A DNA stretch of 64,000 nt, taken from Psychrobacter urativorans (GTDB lineage: Bacteria > Pseudomonadota > Gammaproteobacteria > Pseudomonadales > Moraxellaceae). The stretch spans positions 480,688 through 544,687 of the forward strand of contig NZ_CAJHBR010000001.1 of assembly GCF_904846695.1 (NCBI RefSeq). Direction: 5' to 3'. The position numbers and the translations under genes are program-made. The notes beneath the pieces are model-generated. The model saw only the letters and a list, made by a program, of their open reading frames with translations. It was not told the DNA's origin and made no database searches. This document shows positions 54,105 through 63,873 of the stretch, in pieces. The stretch's first letter is position 1. Each line of letters begins with the position of its first letter.

Positions 54105-55343
54105 TTATATGTCATTATCTGCTTTCAGAGGTATCCAGAGTTTATCTTCAATTTTAGGATTTCTATCAAGAGCAGGCATTGTTAAAGGGGTAGGTGTTAG
54201 ATACGCTAATTTGGTTATAAAACAAGTTTGATTACGTTCGTCTTTAACTACTTTATAGTGTGGTGGGCATAAAACTGCATTTTCACCATCACGAAATATC
54301 ACTTTTGCGTACAGATAGATGTCACCATTGAAGCTATTGACAGCAGACGCTAAATAAAATCTTCCTGTATCTTTCGATTGATTGTTAGGTGATTGCTTAG
54401 AGCTGTAAGCATCATCCCAGAAGGCTTTAATATTACTCTCTATCTCTATAAAGTCATCAGACGATACTTTATAAATATAAGTATTATCATCTTTTATACC
54501 AACGAATGTGGCAATTGGTGCTTCAATAGTTTTTATACTATATGCCATGATTGCGATGAACATAAGTAAAGCTATTAAAATATCTATAGCATAATTTACC
54601 TTTTTTTGCTCAACAATTCGCACTCCACTAACTATGCTGTAAACATACCATATAGCTATAACGACAACGACAGATAGGAAAGTTGGGTGATTGGTGTTAT
54701 CGATAGCGAGAATAATATAATAGAATGGAAAAAAAGAAGTAAGCAGCAACGAAAAGAATAATAATAAAGAACTGAAAATTTTAATACTAACAAGACTAAA
54801 TAGGCTTTTCCAGCAATACTCATATCTATTTTTAGTCGCAATAAATCTTCTTGTTAGATGAAGGTTAATCACTATTGCTGTAGTAATATATATTACAAAT
54901 AAGGGTAGAAAAGATAAATAAGTATTCTGACTATAATGAAGTGTTAGCAAAAAAATTAAAGGTATAAAGAATAGCAGCAATATAATATAGACACGAATAT
55001 GATTCAGGAAATTAGTATGAATGGGTTGTATTAAATTTAAATTTTTATTGTAAGTAAAGCGTAGATATACTGGTACAAAGCTAAAAGTAAACATCATTAT
55101 TAAAAAAACCATAAAGATTGCGAGGGCTAATATATTTATGGTTTCATTGTTTATTAATGCATTGTACGTTAGCGTATCAAAGCCTATTGTTTTTACATAG
55201 GACTTGATAAACATACGAGAAATAACATAGGCAATCGCAGAACCACTTAGCAAGGTGGCTACTAATCCAATAAGTACATCTTTGTAAGTATTTTTTATCA
55301 ATTCTAGGACGCTATTTTTTTCCGTTTGTTGATTGTTAGACAT
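54105..55343 (-). CDS. Seven-helix membrane protein in the conflict-system cassette
   Basis: 412 residues, no family recognised. About seven membrane helices: residues about 22-45, 70-97, 112-134, 140-162, 190-215, 225-245 and 258-276, rich in Phe, Ile and Leu. A soluble C-terminal domain of about 140 residues follows, containing FVGIKDDNTYIYKVSSDD and two cysteines (VLCPPHY, QTCFITKL). The gene is strongly AT-rich, as is its downstream partner, and differs from metH and the DUF2256 genes around it. It is the first gene of the probable two-gene unit. Possible roles as a membrane effector or sensor for the nuclease are speculation; it could also be unrelated cargo. Confidence 0.75.
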   Translation of the reverse strand: MSNNQQTEKNSVLELIKNTYKDVLIGLVATLLSGSAIAYVISRMFIKSYVKTIGFDTLTYNALINNETINILALAIFMVFLIMMFTFSFVPVYLRFTYNKNLNLIQPIHTNFLNHIRVYIILLLFFIPLIFLLTLHYSQNTYLSFLPLFVIYITTAIVINLHLTRRFIATKNRYEYCWKSLFSLVSIKIFSSLLLFFSLLLTSFFPFYYIILAIDNTNHPTFLSVVVVIAIWYVYSIVSGVRIVEQKKVNYAIDILIALLMFIAIMAYSIKTIEAPIATFVGIKDDNTYIYKVSSDDFIEIESNIKAFWDDAYSSKQSPNNQSKDTGRFYLASAVNSFNGDIYLYAKVIFRDGENAVLCPPHYKVVKDERNQTCFITKLAYLTPTPLTMPALDRNPKIEDKLWIPLKADNDI

Positions 55344-55489
55344 TCTATTATCTCCTCTTTTTAACTAATAGAACTAACATAGCAAACAAGTATTTTAGAA
55401 AGTAGTTTTTAGATAATATAGACGACATATAGTGTCGTGTATCCTGAATAGGATAACATTAGAAAGAAATTTGTTTAGAAGACTGACTA

Positions 55490-55654
55490 TGCCTTGGGGA
55501 GCGGTTTAGCCCCGATTGTCGCGGATATCCTGACAGGCTAGGCGAGTTGCGGTGGGTCGTTTTGAGACGTTATCGAGGTAACAGGAACGGCTTAAAACTT
55601 AGCCACCGCCTCGCATAGACTGGCAGATAAAAGCAAAAAGCGGGATTGGCTACT
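55490..55654 (-). repeat. Cassette-flanking repeat, right copy (inverted)
   Basis: About 165 bp whose reverse complement aligns with 50043-50204. Shared blocks on the reverse strand include GCTTTTTGCTTTTATCTGCC, GGCGGTGGCTAAG, CGTTCC, and ACAATCGGGGCTAAACCGC followed by AAGGCA. Overall similarity is moderate, so the copies are old or belong to a dispersed family. The two copies enclose exactly the two AT-rich genes. Confidence 0.75.
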
Positions 55655-55707
55655 TAAGCAACCAACCCCGCGTCAAATATTTCTCTAGCAAACCTTAATC
55701 AAAAATC

Positions 55708-58700
55708 CTACAAATTCGGACTCAACCACTTCTCAGCCGTCTTGATATCCCAGCCCTTACGCTCAGCATAGCTCTCTAGTTGGTCAGTACTTATTTTACC
55801 AACATTGAAGTACACGCTTTCAGGATGCGAATAATAGAATCCGCTAACCGAGGAGGCAGGCCACATCGCATAGCTTTCAGTCAAAGTTGTCCCGATAGCA
55901 TCGACAGTACCTAGCCACTCAAACAGCTTGCCTTTTTCAGTGTGCTCAGGACAAGCAGGGTAGCCAGGCGCTGGGCGGATACCGACATATTTTTCTTTGA
56001 TTAGCTCATCATTATCGAGCGCTTCATCAGGTAGATAACCCCAATACTCTTTACGGATGAGTTTATGCAGATGCTCAGCAAAGGCTTCTGCCAAGCGATC
56101 AGATAGTGCTTGTACCATGATAGCGTTATAGTCATCGCCATTGGTCTTGTATTGTTCAGCGATTGCTTCTGTACCTGCTATCGAAACCGTGAAGCCACCG
56201 AGATAATCAGTATAGGCGTCCGATGGTGAGATAAAGTCGGCCAAGCTATAGTTAGGCGTGCCGCTGGCTTTGTCGCTTTGCTGACGTAAATGTTCAAATT
56301 GATATTCTACGCTGCCACCCTCAGTCGGTGCTTTGTCATAAACGCTGACCGTATCTGCACCAGTACGGCGTGCTGGAGCGATTTTAAACACCCCTTTGGC
56401 AGTGATTAACTTCTCATCAATCAGTTTTCTAAGCATATCTTTAGCATTAGTGAATAAATCGCGCGCCGCTTCACCGACTACCTCGTCTTGTAAAATTTTA
56501 GGATACTTACCAGCCAGCCCCCAAGAGATAAAGAACGGTGTCCAGTCAATAAAAGGAATCAACTTATCAATAGGGTAGTCGTCAAATATGACTTGGCCTA
56601 ACTGGTTAGGCGTAGGCGGCAAGTAGTTATCCCAGTCATACTGAAAGCCAATCTTAACTGATTCAGCATAGGATAGCTTGGCAGCTTTGGGTTGGCGTTT
56701 GGCCAGACGTTCACGTACCGTGACATATTCTGCACGTGTCTCATCGATTAGCTGCTGACAGTTCTCTTTTGATAGCAGCTTAGTGACCACACCGACTGCT
56801 CGCGAGGCATCAGAGACATAGATGACGCCATTGTTCTGATATTGTGGTTCAACCTTGACCGCCGTATGGGCTTTAGAGGTCGTAGCGCCACCGATCATTA
56901 GCGGCAAGGTCATACCACGCTCTTGCATTTGCTTGGCGACATAGACCATCTCATCTAAGCTTGGGGTAATCAAACCAGACAGCCCGATGATATCCACTTT
57001 CTCGCTAATAGCAGTATCGAGGATTTTTTCACAAGATACCATTACGCCTAGATCAACGATGTCATAACCGTTGCAGCCGAGGACCACGCCGACGATATTT
57101 TTACCAATATCGTGCACATCGCCTTTGACTGTCGCCATTAGGATTTTGCCTTTGGTTTCGCCTTCGACTTTTTCCGCTTCGATGTACGGGTTCAACCAAG
57201 CGACAGATTGCTTCATCACACGTGCCGACTTGACCACTTGCGGTAAGAACATTTTACCAGCACCGAATAAATCACCAACGATGTTCATACCATCCATTAA
57301 TGGCCCTTCGATAACCTCCAATGGACGTGGGTATTTCTCCCAAGCCTCTTTAGTATCGGCTTCGATAAAGGTGGTAATCCCCTTCACTAGAGCATGAGCA
57401 ATACGATCTTCAACCGTGCCTTCACGCCAAGTCATATCGACGGTGCTGTCTTTTTTCTTACCACCATCTTGATAGTTTTCAGCAGCGCTCATTAGTCGTT
57501 CAGTAGCGTCCTGTCCGCTCTCGCCTTGATTGCGGTTGAGCATGACATCCTCAATCGCATCACGAGCCTCTTTGGGGATGTCGTCATACAGCTCAAGCAT
57601 CGCTGGGTTAACGATACCCATGGTTAGACCATTTTGTATGGCGTGATATAAGAATACTGAGTTGATGGCTTCACGAATAGGGTTACCACGGAAGCTGAAC
57701 GAGACGTTGGACACGCCGCCTGATACCATAGCATTAGGTAAGTTTTCAGTGATCCACTTAGTGGCATTAATAAAGTCTGCGCCGTAATTATTATGCTCAG
57801 TAATACCAGTGGCGACCGCAAAAATATTAGGGTCAAAGATAATGTCTTCACTAGGGAAGCCGACTTCATTGACTAAGACGTCATAGCTGCGCTGACAGAT
57901 TTGAGTTTTACGCTCGTAAGTATCAGCCTGTCCATCCTCATCAAAGGCCATAACAATAACAGCCGCACCATAGCGCATGCACAAACGTGCGCGCTCAACA
58001 AACTCATCATGACCTTCTTTTAAGGAGATAGAGTTGACGATGGACTTACCCTGAATGCGTTTGAGACCCTCTTCAATGATGTCCCACTTAGAGGAGTCAA
58101 TCATTAAGGGCACTCGGCTGATATCAGGCTCGCCTGAGACTAAGTTAACAAAGTGAATCATCGCCTGTTTGGAGTCGAGCATGCCCTCGTCCATATTGAT
58201 ATCGACGATTTGTGCGCCCCCTTCAACTTGGTCACGTGCTACATCTAGTGCTTCGGTATAAGCTTCAGTTTTGATTAAGCGCAAGAATTTTTTGGAGCCA
58301 GTAACGTTAGTACGCTCGCCGACGTTGACGAATAAATTATCAGGAGTGATGTTAAACGGTTCAAGTCCGGACAAACGACAAGCCGGTGGGATTTCAGGAA
58401 TTACCCGTGGTGGAAATTTTGCTACCATATTAGCGATTTGGCGAATATGTTCAGGGGTCGTACCACAGCAGCCACCGACGATATTCAAGATACCAGCTTT
58501 GGCGAAGCCCTCTAGCAGCGCTGTTGTCTGCTCAGCGGTTTCATCATACTCACCAAACTCATTAGGCAAACCTGCGTTTGGATGAGCAGAGACATACATA
58601 TTAGCGATGTTTGATAGCGTTTGAATATGAGGTCTTAAGGCATCGGCCCCTAAAGCGCAGTTAAAGCCCACTGATAATGGTTTGGCATGGCGAACGGAGT

Positions 58701-59556
58701 TATAAAAGGCTTCAGCTGTCTGTCCTGACAAAGTACGACCTGAGGCATCAGTAATAGTGCCCGAGATCATAATCGGTAACTCAAAGCCGATATCTATAAA
58801 TACTCCGGTCACCGCAAAGATGGCAGCTTTGGCATTCAAGGTATCAAAGATAGTTTCGATAAGGATGATATCGACCCCAGCTTCAATCAGCGCAAGCGTT
58901 GATTCTCGATAGTTAAGCACTAACTCATCAAAAGTAATATTACGAAAGGCCGGATCATTGACATCAGGAGATAACGAGCACGTTCTTGAGGTTGGTCCTA
59001 ACACCCCAGCGACAAACCGTGGTTTCTCCGGAGTCTTAGCGGTGAATTCATCAGCAGCCTCACGTGCTAATCTAGCCGCCGCCTTATTTAGCTCTGGGAC
59101 TAGATACTGCATATCGTAGTCGGCCATCGATAACCGTGTACCGTTAAAGCTATTAGTCTCGATAATATCTGCACCGGCTTCTAAATGGGCAAGATGAATC
59201 TCTTTAATCATCTGTGGTTGCGTAAGTACTAATAAATCATTATTGCCGCGCACATCTTGAGTAATATTGGCAAAGCGCTCACCACGATAGTCAGCCTCTT
59301 CAAGCTTATAGTTCTGAATATGGGTACCCATAGCCCCATCAAGCATCAAAATCCGTTTGGCCATCTGTGCCGTGATACGAGTGCGCGCGCTAAGCTGCTG
59401 CTCCTTATAAGGAAACACGGCAGGGGGGGTCAAGATGAAGTCATTGGGACGAGAGTTATCAGTCGCCGGCGCAACACTATCAGCCATTAGAGTAGGATTT
59501 TTGGTCATGGCAGTAGCGGCTAGAGAGTCGGTCATTGCAGAGGTCTTTTCAGTCAT
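55708..59556 (-). CDS. metH: Cobalamin-dependent methionine synthase
   Basis: MetH transfers a methyl group from 5-methyltetrahydrofolate to homocysteine through cobalamin. The 1282-residue protein has all modules in order: homocysteine domain (about 60-390; [10 protein letters not shown], zinc ligands in GFNCALG and GGCCGTTP), pterin-binding domain (about 400-670; [20 protein letters not shown]), cobalamin cap and Rossmann domain (about 700-940; lower-ligand motif DVHDIG at about 813) and the SAM-binding activation domain (about 955-1282; [12 protein letters not shown]). The N-terminal about 55 residues (Met, Thr, Ala-rich) extend beyond E. coli MetH; internal ATG codons could start at a later point. 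The ribosome site is weak. No cobalamin or SAM riboswitch is recognisable upstream. Confidence 0.96.
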   Translation of the reverse strand: MTEKTSAMTDSLAATAMTKNPTLMADSVAPATDNSRPNDFILTPPAVFPYKEQQLSARTRITAQMAKRILMLDGAMGTHIQNYKLEEADYRGERFANITQDVRGNNDLLVLTQPQMIKEIHLAHLEAGADIIETNSFNGTRLSMADYDMQYLVPELNKAAARLAREAADEFTAKTPEKPRFVAGVLGPTSRTCSLSPDVNDPAFRNITFDELVLNYRESTLALIEAGVDIILIETIFDTLNAKAAIFAVTGVFIDIGFELPIMISGTITDASGRTLSGQTAEAFYNSVRHAKPLSVGFNCALGADALRPHIQTLSNIANMYVSAHPNAGLPNEFGEYDETAEQTTALLEGFAKAGILNIVGGCCGTTPEHIRQIANMVAKFPPRVIPEIPPACRLSGLEPFNITPDNLFVNVGERTNVTGSKKFLRLIKTEAYTEALDVARDQVEGGAQIVDINMDEGMLDSKQAMIHFVNLVSGEPDISRVPLMIDSSKWDIIEEGLKRIQGKSIVNSISLKEGHDEFVERARLCMRYGAAVIVMAFDEDGQADTYERKTQICQRSYDVLVNEVGFPSEDIIFDPNIFAVATGITEHNNYGADFINATKWITENLPNAMVSGGVSNVSFSFRGNPIREAINSVFLYHAIQNGLTMGIVNPAMLELYDDIPKEARDAIEDVMLNRNQGESGQDATERLMSAAENYQDGGKKKDSTVDMTWREGTVEDRIAHALVKGITTFIEADTKEAWEKYPRPLEVIEGPLMDGMNIVGDLFGAGKMFLPQVVKSARVMKQSVAWLNPYIEAEKVEGETKGKILMATVKGDVHDIGKNIVGVVLGCNGYDIVDLGVMVSCEKILDTAISEKVDIIGLSGLITPSLDEMVYVAKQMQERGMTLPLMIGGATTSKAHTAVKVEPQYQNNGVIYVSDASRAVGVVTKLLSKENCQQLIDETRAEYVTVRERLAKRQPKAAKLSYAESVKIGFQYDWDNYLPPTPNQLGQVIFDDYPIDKLIPFIDWTPFFISWGLAGKYPKILQDEVVGEAARDLFTNAKDMLRKLIDEKLITAKGVFKIAPARRTGADTVSVYDKAPTEGGSVEYQFEHLRQQSDKASGTPNYSLADFISPSDAYTDYLGGFTVSIAGTEAIAEQYKTNGDDYNAIMVQALSDRLAEAFAEHLHKLIRKEYWGYLPDEALDNDELIKEKYVGIRPAPGYPACPEHTEKGKLFEWLGTVDAIGTTLTESYAMWPASSVSGFYYSHPESVYFNVGKISTDQLESYAERKGWDIKTAEKWLSPNL

Positions 59557-60193
59557 AGTAAAGGGCTTATATCGTCAAGATCATAAAAGGGAAGATAATT
59601 AAAAGGGAAGATAATTAATAGGGGCGATCATTCAGCTTAAAATATAAAAACATAGAGAATATTAACATGAAAATTATAATAGTCAGTGGTAACACAGCTT
59701 TGACTTTCGATTCTACAAAGTAGGAGCAAATACTATTAATATTTAACTCAATATTAGTGGTTCTTAGCATTAATAATCACTAGCATTGCGCATTATTTGC
59801 ACTGTAAATAACGCAGTTAAGCAAAAAATACGCTTTAAAAACTGGCTTTATTAAAACAAAAAAACACAAGATTAACAGTGATTTATAAACAATAAGCTAC
59901 TTTAAACCAATATGGCTTACGCTAGTGGCTACAAAGCAGACAAAGTTTACAAGCGTATTACAAAAAGTAGCGTAATCATAAGTTGATGTCGTAACTTTAT
60001 ATGTTAGTTTAAGTTCATAAGAATAGTTATCTAATAAGCCTTACTTATGAATCTAAGTATTACTTGTCAATGGTTCACTTTTTATGTGTGATCGATAATG
60101 GATACTTTTTGTTGTGAAAGCTCTTCTTCTTATTATAAGAAAAGCTTTTGGTAAAATAAACGTAGGATACACTCCATCATTAAGGATATGAAA
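59557..60193. other. Long intergenic region metH / fasciclin genes
   Basis: About 640 very AT-rich bases separating divergent genes. They contain a 16-bp tandem duplication (59585-59616) and an imperfect hairpin at about 60117-60150 (AAAGCTCTTCTTCTTATTATA with ...AAGCTTTT), close to the first fasciclin gene, which could be part of its leader. No coding region or known riboswitch was recognised. Confidence 0.5.
59585..59616. repeat. 16-bp tandem duplication
   Basis: AAAAGGGAAGATAATT occurs twice head to tail, upstream of metH. Confidence 0.95.
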
Positions 60194-60748
60194 ATGAAAT
60201 TTACAAAAATCGCAACAATTGGTGCTTTAGCGGTTTCAATAGCTGGCCTTGCTGCTTGTAATAATATGATGCCACAAAAAGACACTGCAATGAAAGCACC
60301 TATGCATAGTCAAAATATGGCAAAAATGAACGTAGTGCAACTGGCTCAAAGTAATGCAGAATTTTCAATATTAGTTGAAGCAGTACAAGCAGCAGGACTA
60401 GCTAATGCTTTATCCAATCCTGATGCCCATTATACTGTCTTTGCACCGACCAATGATGCGTTTATGCAGGCATTGACTGAGACTAAAATGACTAAGGCGC
60501 AACTGTTTGCTAATAAGCCTTTATTGACTAAAGTCTTAAGTTATCATGTCATTAATGGTGATATGGCCATGTATGCTAAAGACGTTAAGCCTGGCAATGT
60601 GATGGCACTTAGTGGTGATACTTTAATGATCACCCCACAGCTGAAGCTAGTAGACGAGAATGGTCGTGTCGCTACTCTGCTCAAAACTGATTTAGCCGCT
60701 ACAAATGGTGTAGTCCATGTTATTGACAAGGTATTATTACCTAAATAA
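60194..60748 (+). CDS. Fasciclin-domain lipoprotein, copy 1
   Basis: 184 residues. The lipoprotein signal ends at LAAC (about residue 22). A Met/Lys/Gln-rich spacer follows, then one FAS1 domain: FSILVEAVQAAGL, H1 box YTVFAPTNDAF, LSYHVINGDM and H2 box NGVVHVIDKVLLP. FAS1 domains mediate adhesion or bind small ligands; in this lipidated form it is an envelope protein. AAGGA lies 7 bases before the ATG at 60194 but only one base before the ATG at 60188, so the later start is chosen. A paralogue follows 261 bases downstream. Confidence 0.9.
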   Translation: MKFTKIATIGALAVSIAGLAACNNMMPQKDTAMKAPMHSQNMAKMNVVQLAQSNAEFSILVEAVQAAGLANALSNPDAHYTVFAPTNDAFMQALTETKMTKAQLFANKPLLTKVLSYHVINGDMAMYAKDVKPGNVMALSGDTLMITPQLKLVDENGRVATLLKTDLAATNGVVHVIDKVLLPK

Positions 60749-61009
60749 ATACTAGTAATAAATCGGTATCATTTGCATACCTTAAACATTAGTATTTATG
60801 CTAAGCTGATTGATGGATTGCCAATAAAAGACATAGTCTCTGTTGGCAATTTTAAATTTCTCCCTACTGTTAATGCTTAGTAATGAGCGCATTACTAGCC
60901 GTTGTTTTGTTTGTCGATAGTTGCTTGTCTTTGATAATAATCTTATTACTTGAACTGTCATTAATTTAAAAATCGTTTGACCCATACTTAATCCCATAAG
61001 GAAATATCC

Positions 61010-61615
61010 ATGTTAAAAAAGACTTTATTATCGTTAGCAATTGCTACTACTGTTCTATCACTAGCTGCTTGTAACAAAGCAGAAAAGGCAGCTGATCCTG
61101 TAGAGCCAGAAGTAACAACTGAAGAAGTGGTTGTTGCTCCTGCAGAAACAACTGATCCAGTAGTTGCTGCTGATCCAGCGGCAGAAACTATGGCTACGCA
61201 AAGCATCGCTGAAATAGCAGCTGGCAACGAAAATCTAACTATCTTAACCGCTGCCCTAAAAGCTGCTGGTCTTGATACTATGATGATGGATGCTGGTGAA
61301 TATACTGTATTTGCACCAACTGATGATGCATTTGCTCCTGTATTGACTAAACTTGGTGTAACCAAAGAAGAACTATTGGCTAACACTGATTTATTGAAAA
61401 AAATCCTTCCATACCACGTTCTACCTATGATTGTTAAAGCAGCTGACATCCCTTTTGGTACTGATGTTGCAACTGTTAACGGTGCTACTATCAATATCAG
61501 CGATGCTAAGGTGATCACTGATGGTTCTGGCGGTACTGCTAATATCACTGGTACTGACATCATGGCAACGAATGGCGTAATTCATACTATCGATGCAGTA
61601 TTAATGCCTGAGTAA
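61010..61615 (+). CDS. Fasciclin-domain lipoprotein, copy 2
   Basis: 201 residues with lipobox LAAC at about residue 21, an acidic Glu/Thr/Ala/Val spacer (about 25-65), and one FAS1 domain: LTILTAALKAAGLDT, YTVFAPTDDAF, LPYHVLPM and TNGVIHTIDAVLMP. AAGGAA precedes the ATG by 7 bases. The spacer differs completely from that of copy 1 while the FAS1 cores align, as expected for diverged tandem duplicates. A terminator lies 50 bases after the stop. Confidence 0.92.
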   Translation: MLKKTLLSLAIATTVLSLAACNKAEKAADPVEPEVTTEEVVVAPAETTDPVVAADPAAETMATQSIAEIAAGNENLTILTAALKAAGLDTMMMDAGEYTVFAPTDDAFAPVLTKLGVTKEELLANTDLLKKILPYHVLPMIVKAADIPFGTDVATVNGATINISDAKVITDGSGGTANITGTDIMATNGVIHTIDAVLMPE

Positions 61616-61665
61616 CAGGTAACTATTGTTTAAACAATATTTAGACAATTTGTAATAGTAATAAG

Positions 61666-61692
61666 AAGCTCAGCCATTAGCGCTGGGCTTTT
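61666..61692 (+). terminator. Terminator of fasciclin copy 2
   Basis: AAGCTCAGC, loop CATTAGC, GCTGGGCTT followed by six T residues; a 9-bp stem with one G-U pair. Confidence 0.85.
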
Positions 61693-61850
61693 TTGTGTCT
61701 AAGGCTTAAGCTAAGCTAAGCTTAGGCAGACGGATATTGGCTAGACAGAAGGGTTAATACGGTTATGGTCAAACCGGCTGTTAATAGCCTTCATTGATCC
61801 TAAGCACAACTAGGCTAGTAGTCTATTAGCCACTAATAAACGCGAAGCCA

Positions 61851-61879
61851 TAAAAAAGCCTGAGACGATAGCCTCAGGC
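61851..61879 (-). terminator. Terminator of the AGCS symporter gene
   Basis: On the minus strand, GCCTGAG, loop GCTATCGT, CTCAGGC followed by TTTTTTA: a perfect 7-bp stem with a T run. Confidence 0.85.
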
Positions 61880-61937
61880 TCTTATTATTCAACTTATTAA
61901 CTTAATGGTCGTTAGTAAAAAGCTTTGCTAGTAATAC

Positions 61938-63509
61938 TTATACTTTAGGCTCTTTACGTAAAGCTTCTTGTCTAAGCAGCTCTTGCTCTCTTAGATGACG
62001 CTCTTCCCAATAAGGCGCATTCTTGATACCGAATTTTGCTGGATCAAAAGTATAGCGTTTCACCCCAGCTTTGAGCTGTTCTTCGTAATCCTTAAGCATA
62101 GTGAGCGTTGGACGAGCCACAAAGAAGATGATCAAGATACCAACGATATTGAGCCAAGCCATAAGACCAACACCGATATCACCTAATATCCAAACATAAC
62201 CTGCAGAGTTAAGACCACCATAAGCAACCATAACCATAATCAAGATCTTAACTAAGAAAAGACCTGTTTTATGAGCGCCACGACCGATAAAGCGGGTCAA
62301 GTAAGTGACGTTCACTTCAGCGATATAGTAGTAAGCTAAGATAGTTGTAAAGGCGAAGAAGAAGACTGCGAGAGCGATAAAGGAGTTACCATAAACGCCA
62401 TATACTGATTCCATAGCCATCTGCGTAAACGCAGGAGAGCTAATCTCTGTAGCTGTATCTACATTACTGACAATAAACTCTTTATCAGCTGCAGTTGTAC
62501 ATTTATTTGCTATTGTACATTGAATATTATACATACCAGTAGATAAGATCATAAAGGCAGTTGCAGAACAAACAAGCAATGTATCAACATAAACTGAGAA
62601 CGCTTGTACTAAGCCTTGCTGTGATGGATGCTCAACTTCGGCAGCAGCAGCAGCATGAGGGCCTGTACCTTGTCCAGCTTCGTTAGAGTAAATACCACGT
62701 TTAACCCCTAAATAAATAGCAGCACCAAAGCCTGCTTGGGCAGTAAACGCATCACTAATAATCAAGCCAAATATTTCTGGAATCAAACTGAAATTGCTAA
62801 ACATGATTATCAAGGCCAAAGCAATATAACCGATGGCCATAAAAGGAACAGCATATTCAGTAAAGGTTGCAATACGTTTGATACCACCGAAGATAATAAT
62901 ACCTAGCACTACTAGGATGATACCTAGGGCTAGTAGGCGCATAGAGCCCACTTCTAATGACCCGATGTTCATTACTGTGCCTTCGCCCATCAGCTGAGCA
63001 AACGCATTAACCACGCCATTAGCTTGCACACCTGGCAAAAAGATACCACAAGAAATGATAGCGGCAATTGCAAAAAGGATACCGTACCATTTTTGGCCAA
63101 GTGCACGCTCGAAGTAATACGCAGGACCACCACGGTATTCCCCAGTAATAGCATCTTTTTCTTTATAAATTTGCGCTAATGTCGATTCCACATAAGCGGT
63201 AGACGCGCCTAAGAAAGCAACGATCCACATCCAGAACACCGCACCAGGACCGCCAAAGCCGATAGCAGCGGCTACTCCTGCGATGTTACCTAATCCGACC
63301 CGACCAGCGAGCGATACTGCTAATGCCTGAAATGAGGAGATACCTTCAGCACTAGATTTACCAGTGAATAGTAATTTAATCATTTCGCCGAACAGACGCA
63401 CTTGTACGAAGCGCGTCATGATGGAATAGAACAGACCAGCACCTAAGCATAAAACTACTAGAGGAGTACTCCAAATATAATTATTGATAACCCCAAAAAT
63501 TTTTTCCAT
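61938..63509 (-). CDS. Alanine/sodium symporter (AGCS family)
   Basis: A 523-residue inner-membrane transporter that imports alanine or glycine with Na+. Family signatures are present: GISSFQALAVSLAGRVGLGNIAGVA near residue 65, GPGAVFWMW, the YRGGPAYY segment, and the GxxxxPxxAAAAEVEHPSQQG region (KRGIYSNEAGQGTGPHAAA). About ten to eleven hydrophobic segments are visible. The ATG at 63509 follows GAGG by nine bases; the in-frame TTG at 63524 overlaps that site and is not used. The C-terminal about 50 residues are charged and cytoplasmic. No obvious regulator nearby. Confidence 0.92.
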   Translation of the reverse strand: MEKIFGVINNYIWSTPLVVLCLGAGLFYSIMTRFVQVRLFGEMIKLLFTGKSSAEGISSFQALAVSLAGRVGLGNIAGVAAAIGFGGPGAVFWMWIVAFLGASTAYVESTLAQIYKEKDAITGEYRGGPAYYFERALGQKWYGILFAIAAIISCGIFLPGVQANGVVNAFAQLMGEGTVMNIGSLEVGSMRLLALGIILVVLGIIIFGGIKRIATFTEYAVPFMAIGYIALALIIMFSNFSLIPEIFGLIISDAFTAQAGFGAAIYLGVKRGIYSNEAGQGTGPHAAAAAEVEHPSQQGLVQAFSVYVDTLLVCSATAFMILSTGMYNIQCTIANKCTTAADKEFIVSNVDTATEISSPAFTQMAMESVYGVYGNSFIALAVFFFAFTTILAYYYIAEVNVTYLTRFIGRGAHKTGLFLVKILIMVMVAYGGLNSAGYVWILGDIGVGLMAWLNIVGILIIFFVARPTLTMLKDYEEQLKAGVKRYTFDPAKFGIKNAPYWEERHLREQELLRQEALRKEPKV

Positions 63510-63873
63510 ATCGTTATTCCTCAAACTTTCTCAAATTGGTGACCAGTAATAGAGAGGCTGCCTATTAACCAAACTAACGCTCTTTATTGGTGCCATCGAG
63601 TATGGATATCAGTTGTCTGTATTTGTCCGCAAAGCTTGCTGCTGTCTATACTATTAATAAAGCTTACTAGTTAAAGGTAAGTGTTACTCGTAACAATAGC
63701 AGGGGCAGTCAACAAGCTGCGGGGCAATTCCTTTTGCCGTACTGGTCATAATGACATTGTAATTTTAAAAATGTCATAATCCTTTAAAATATCATAGAAT
63801 AATATTTTAAAAAATCATGCATTAATGATCACAAAACACTAGATTGAATTATCATGTTAAAGAGCTAATTATT
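63510..63873. other. Intergenic region AGCS gene / insertion sequence
   Basis: About 360 bases. They hold the AGCS promoter region and an AT-rich hairpin (ATGACATT at 63751-63758 paired with AATGTCAT near 63770-63777). No coding region. Confidence 0.5.

Noticed and set aside
59557..60193. Cobalamin or SAM riboswitch upstream of metH
   Set aside because: No B12-box-like or S-box-like core could be recognised on the minus strand in this AT-rich region.
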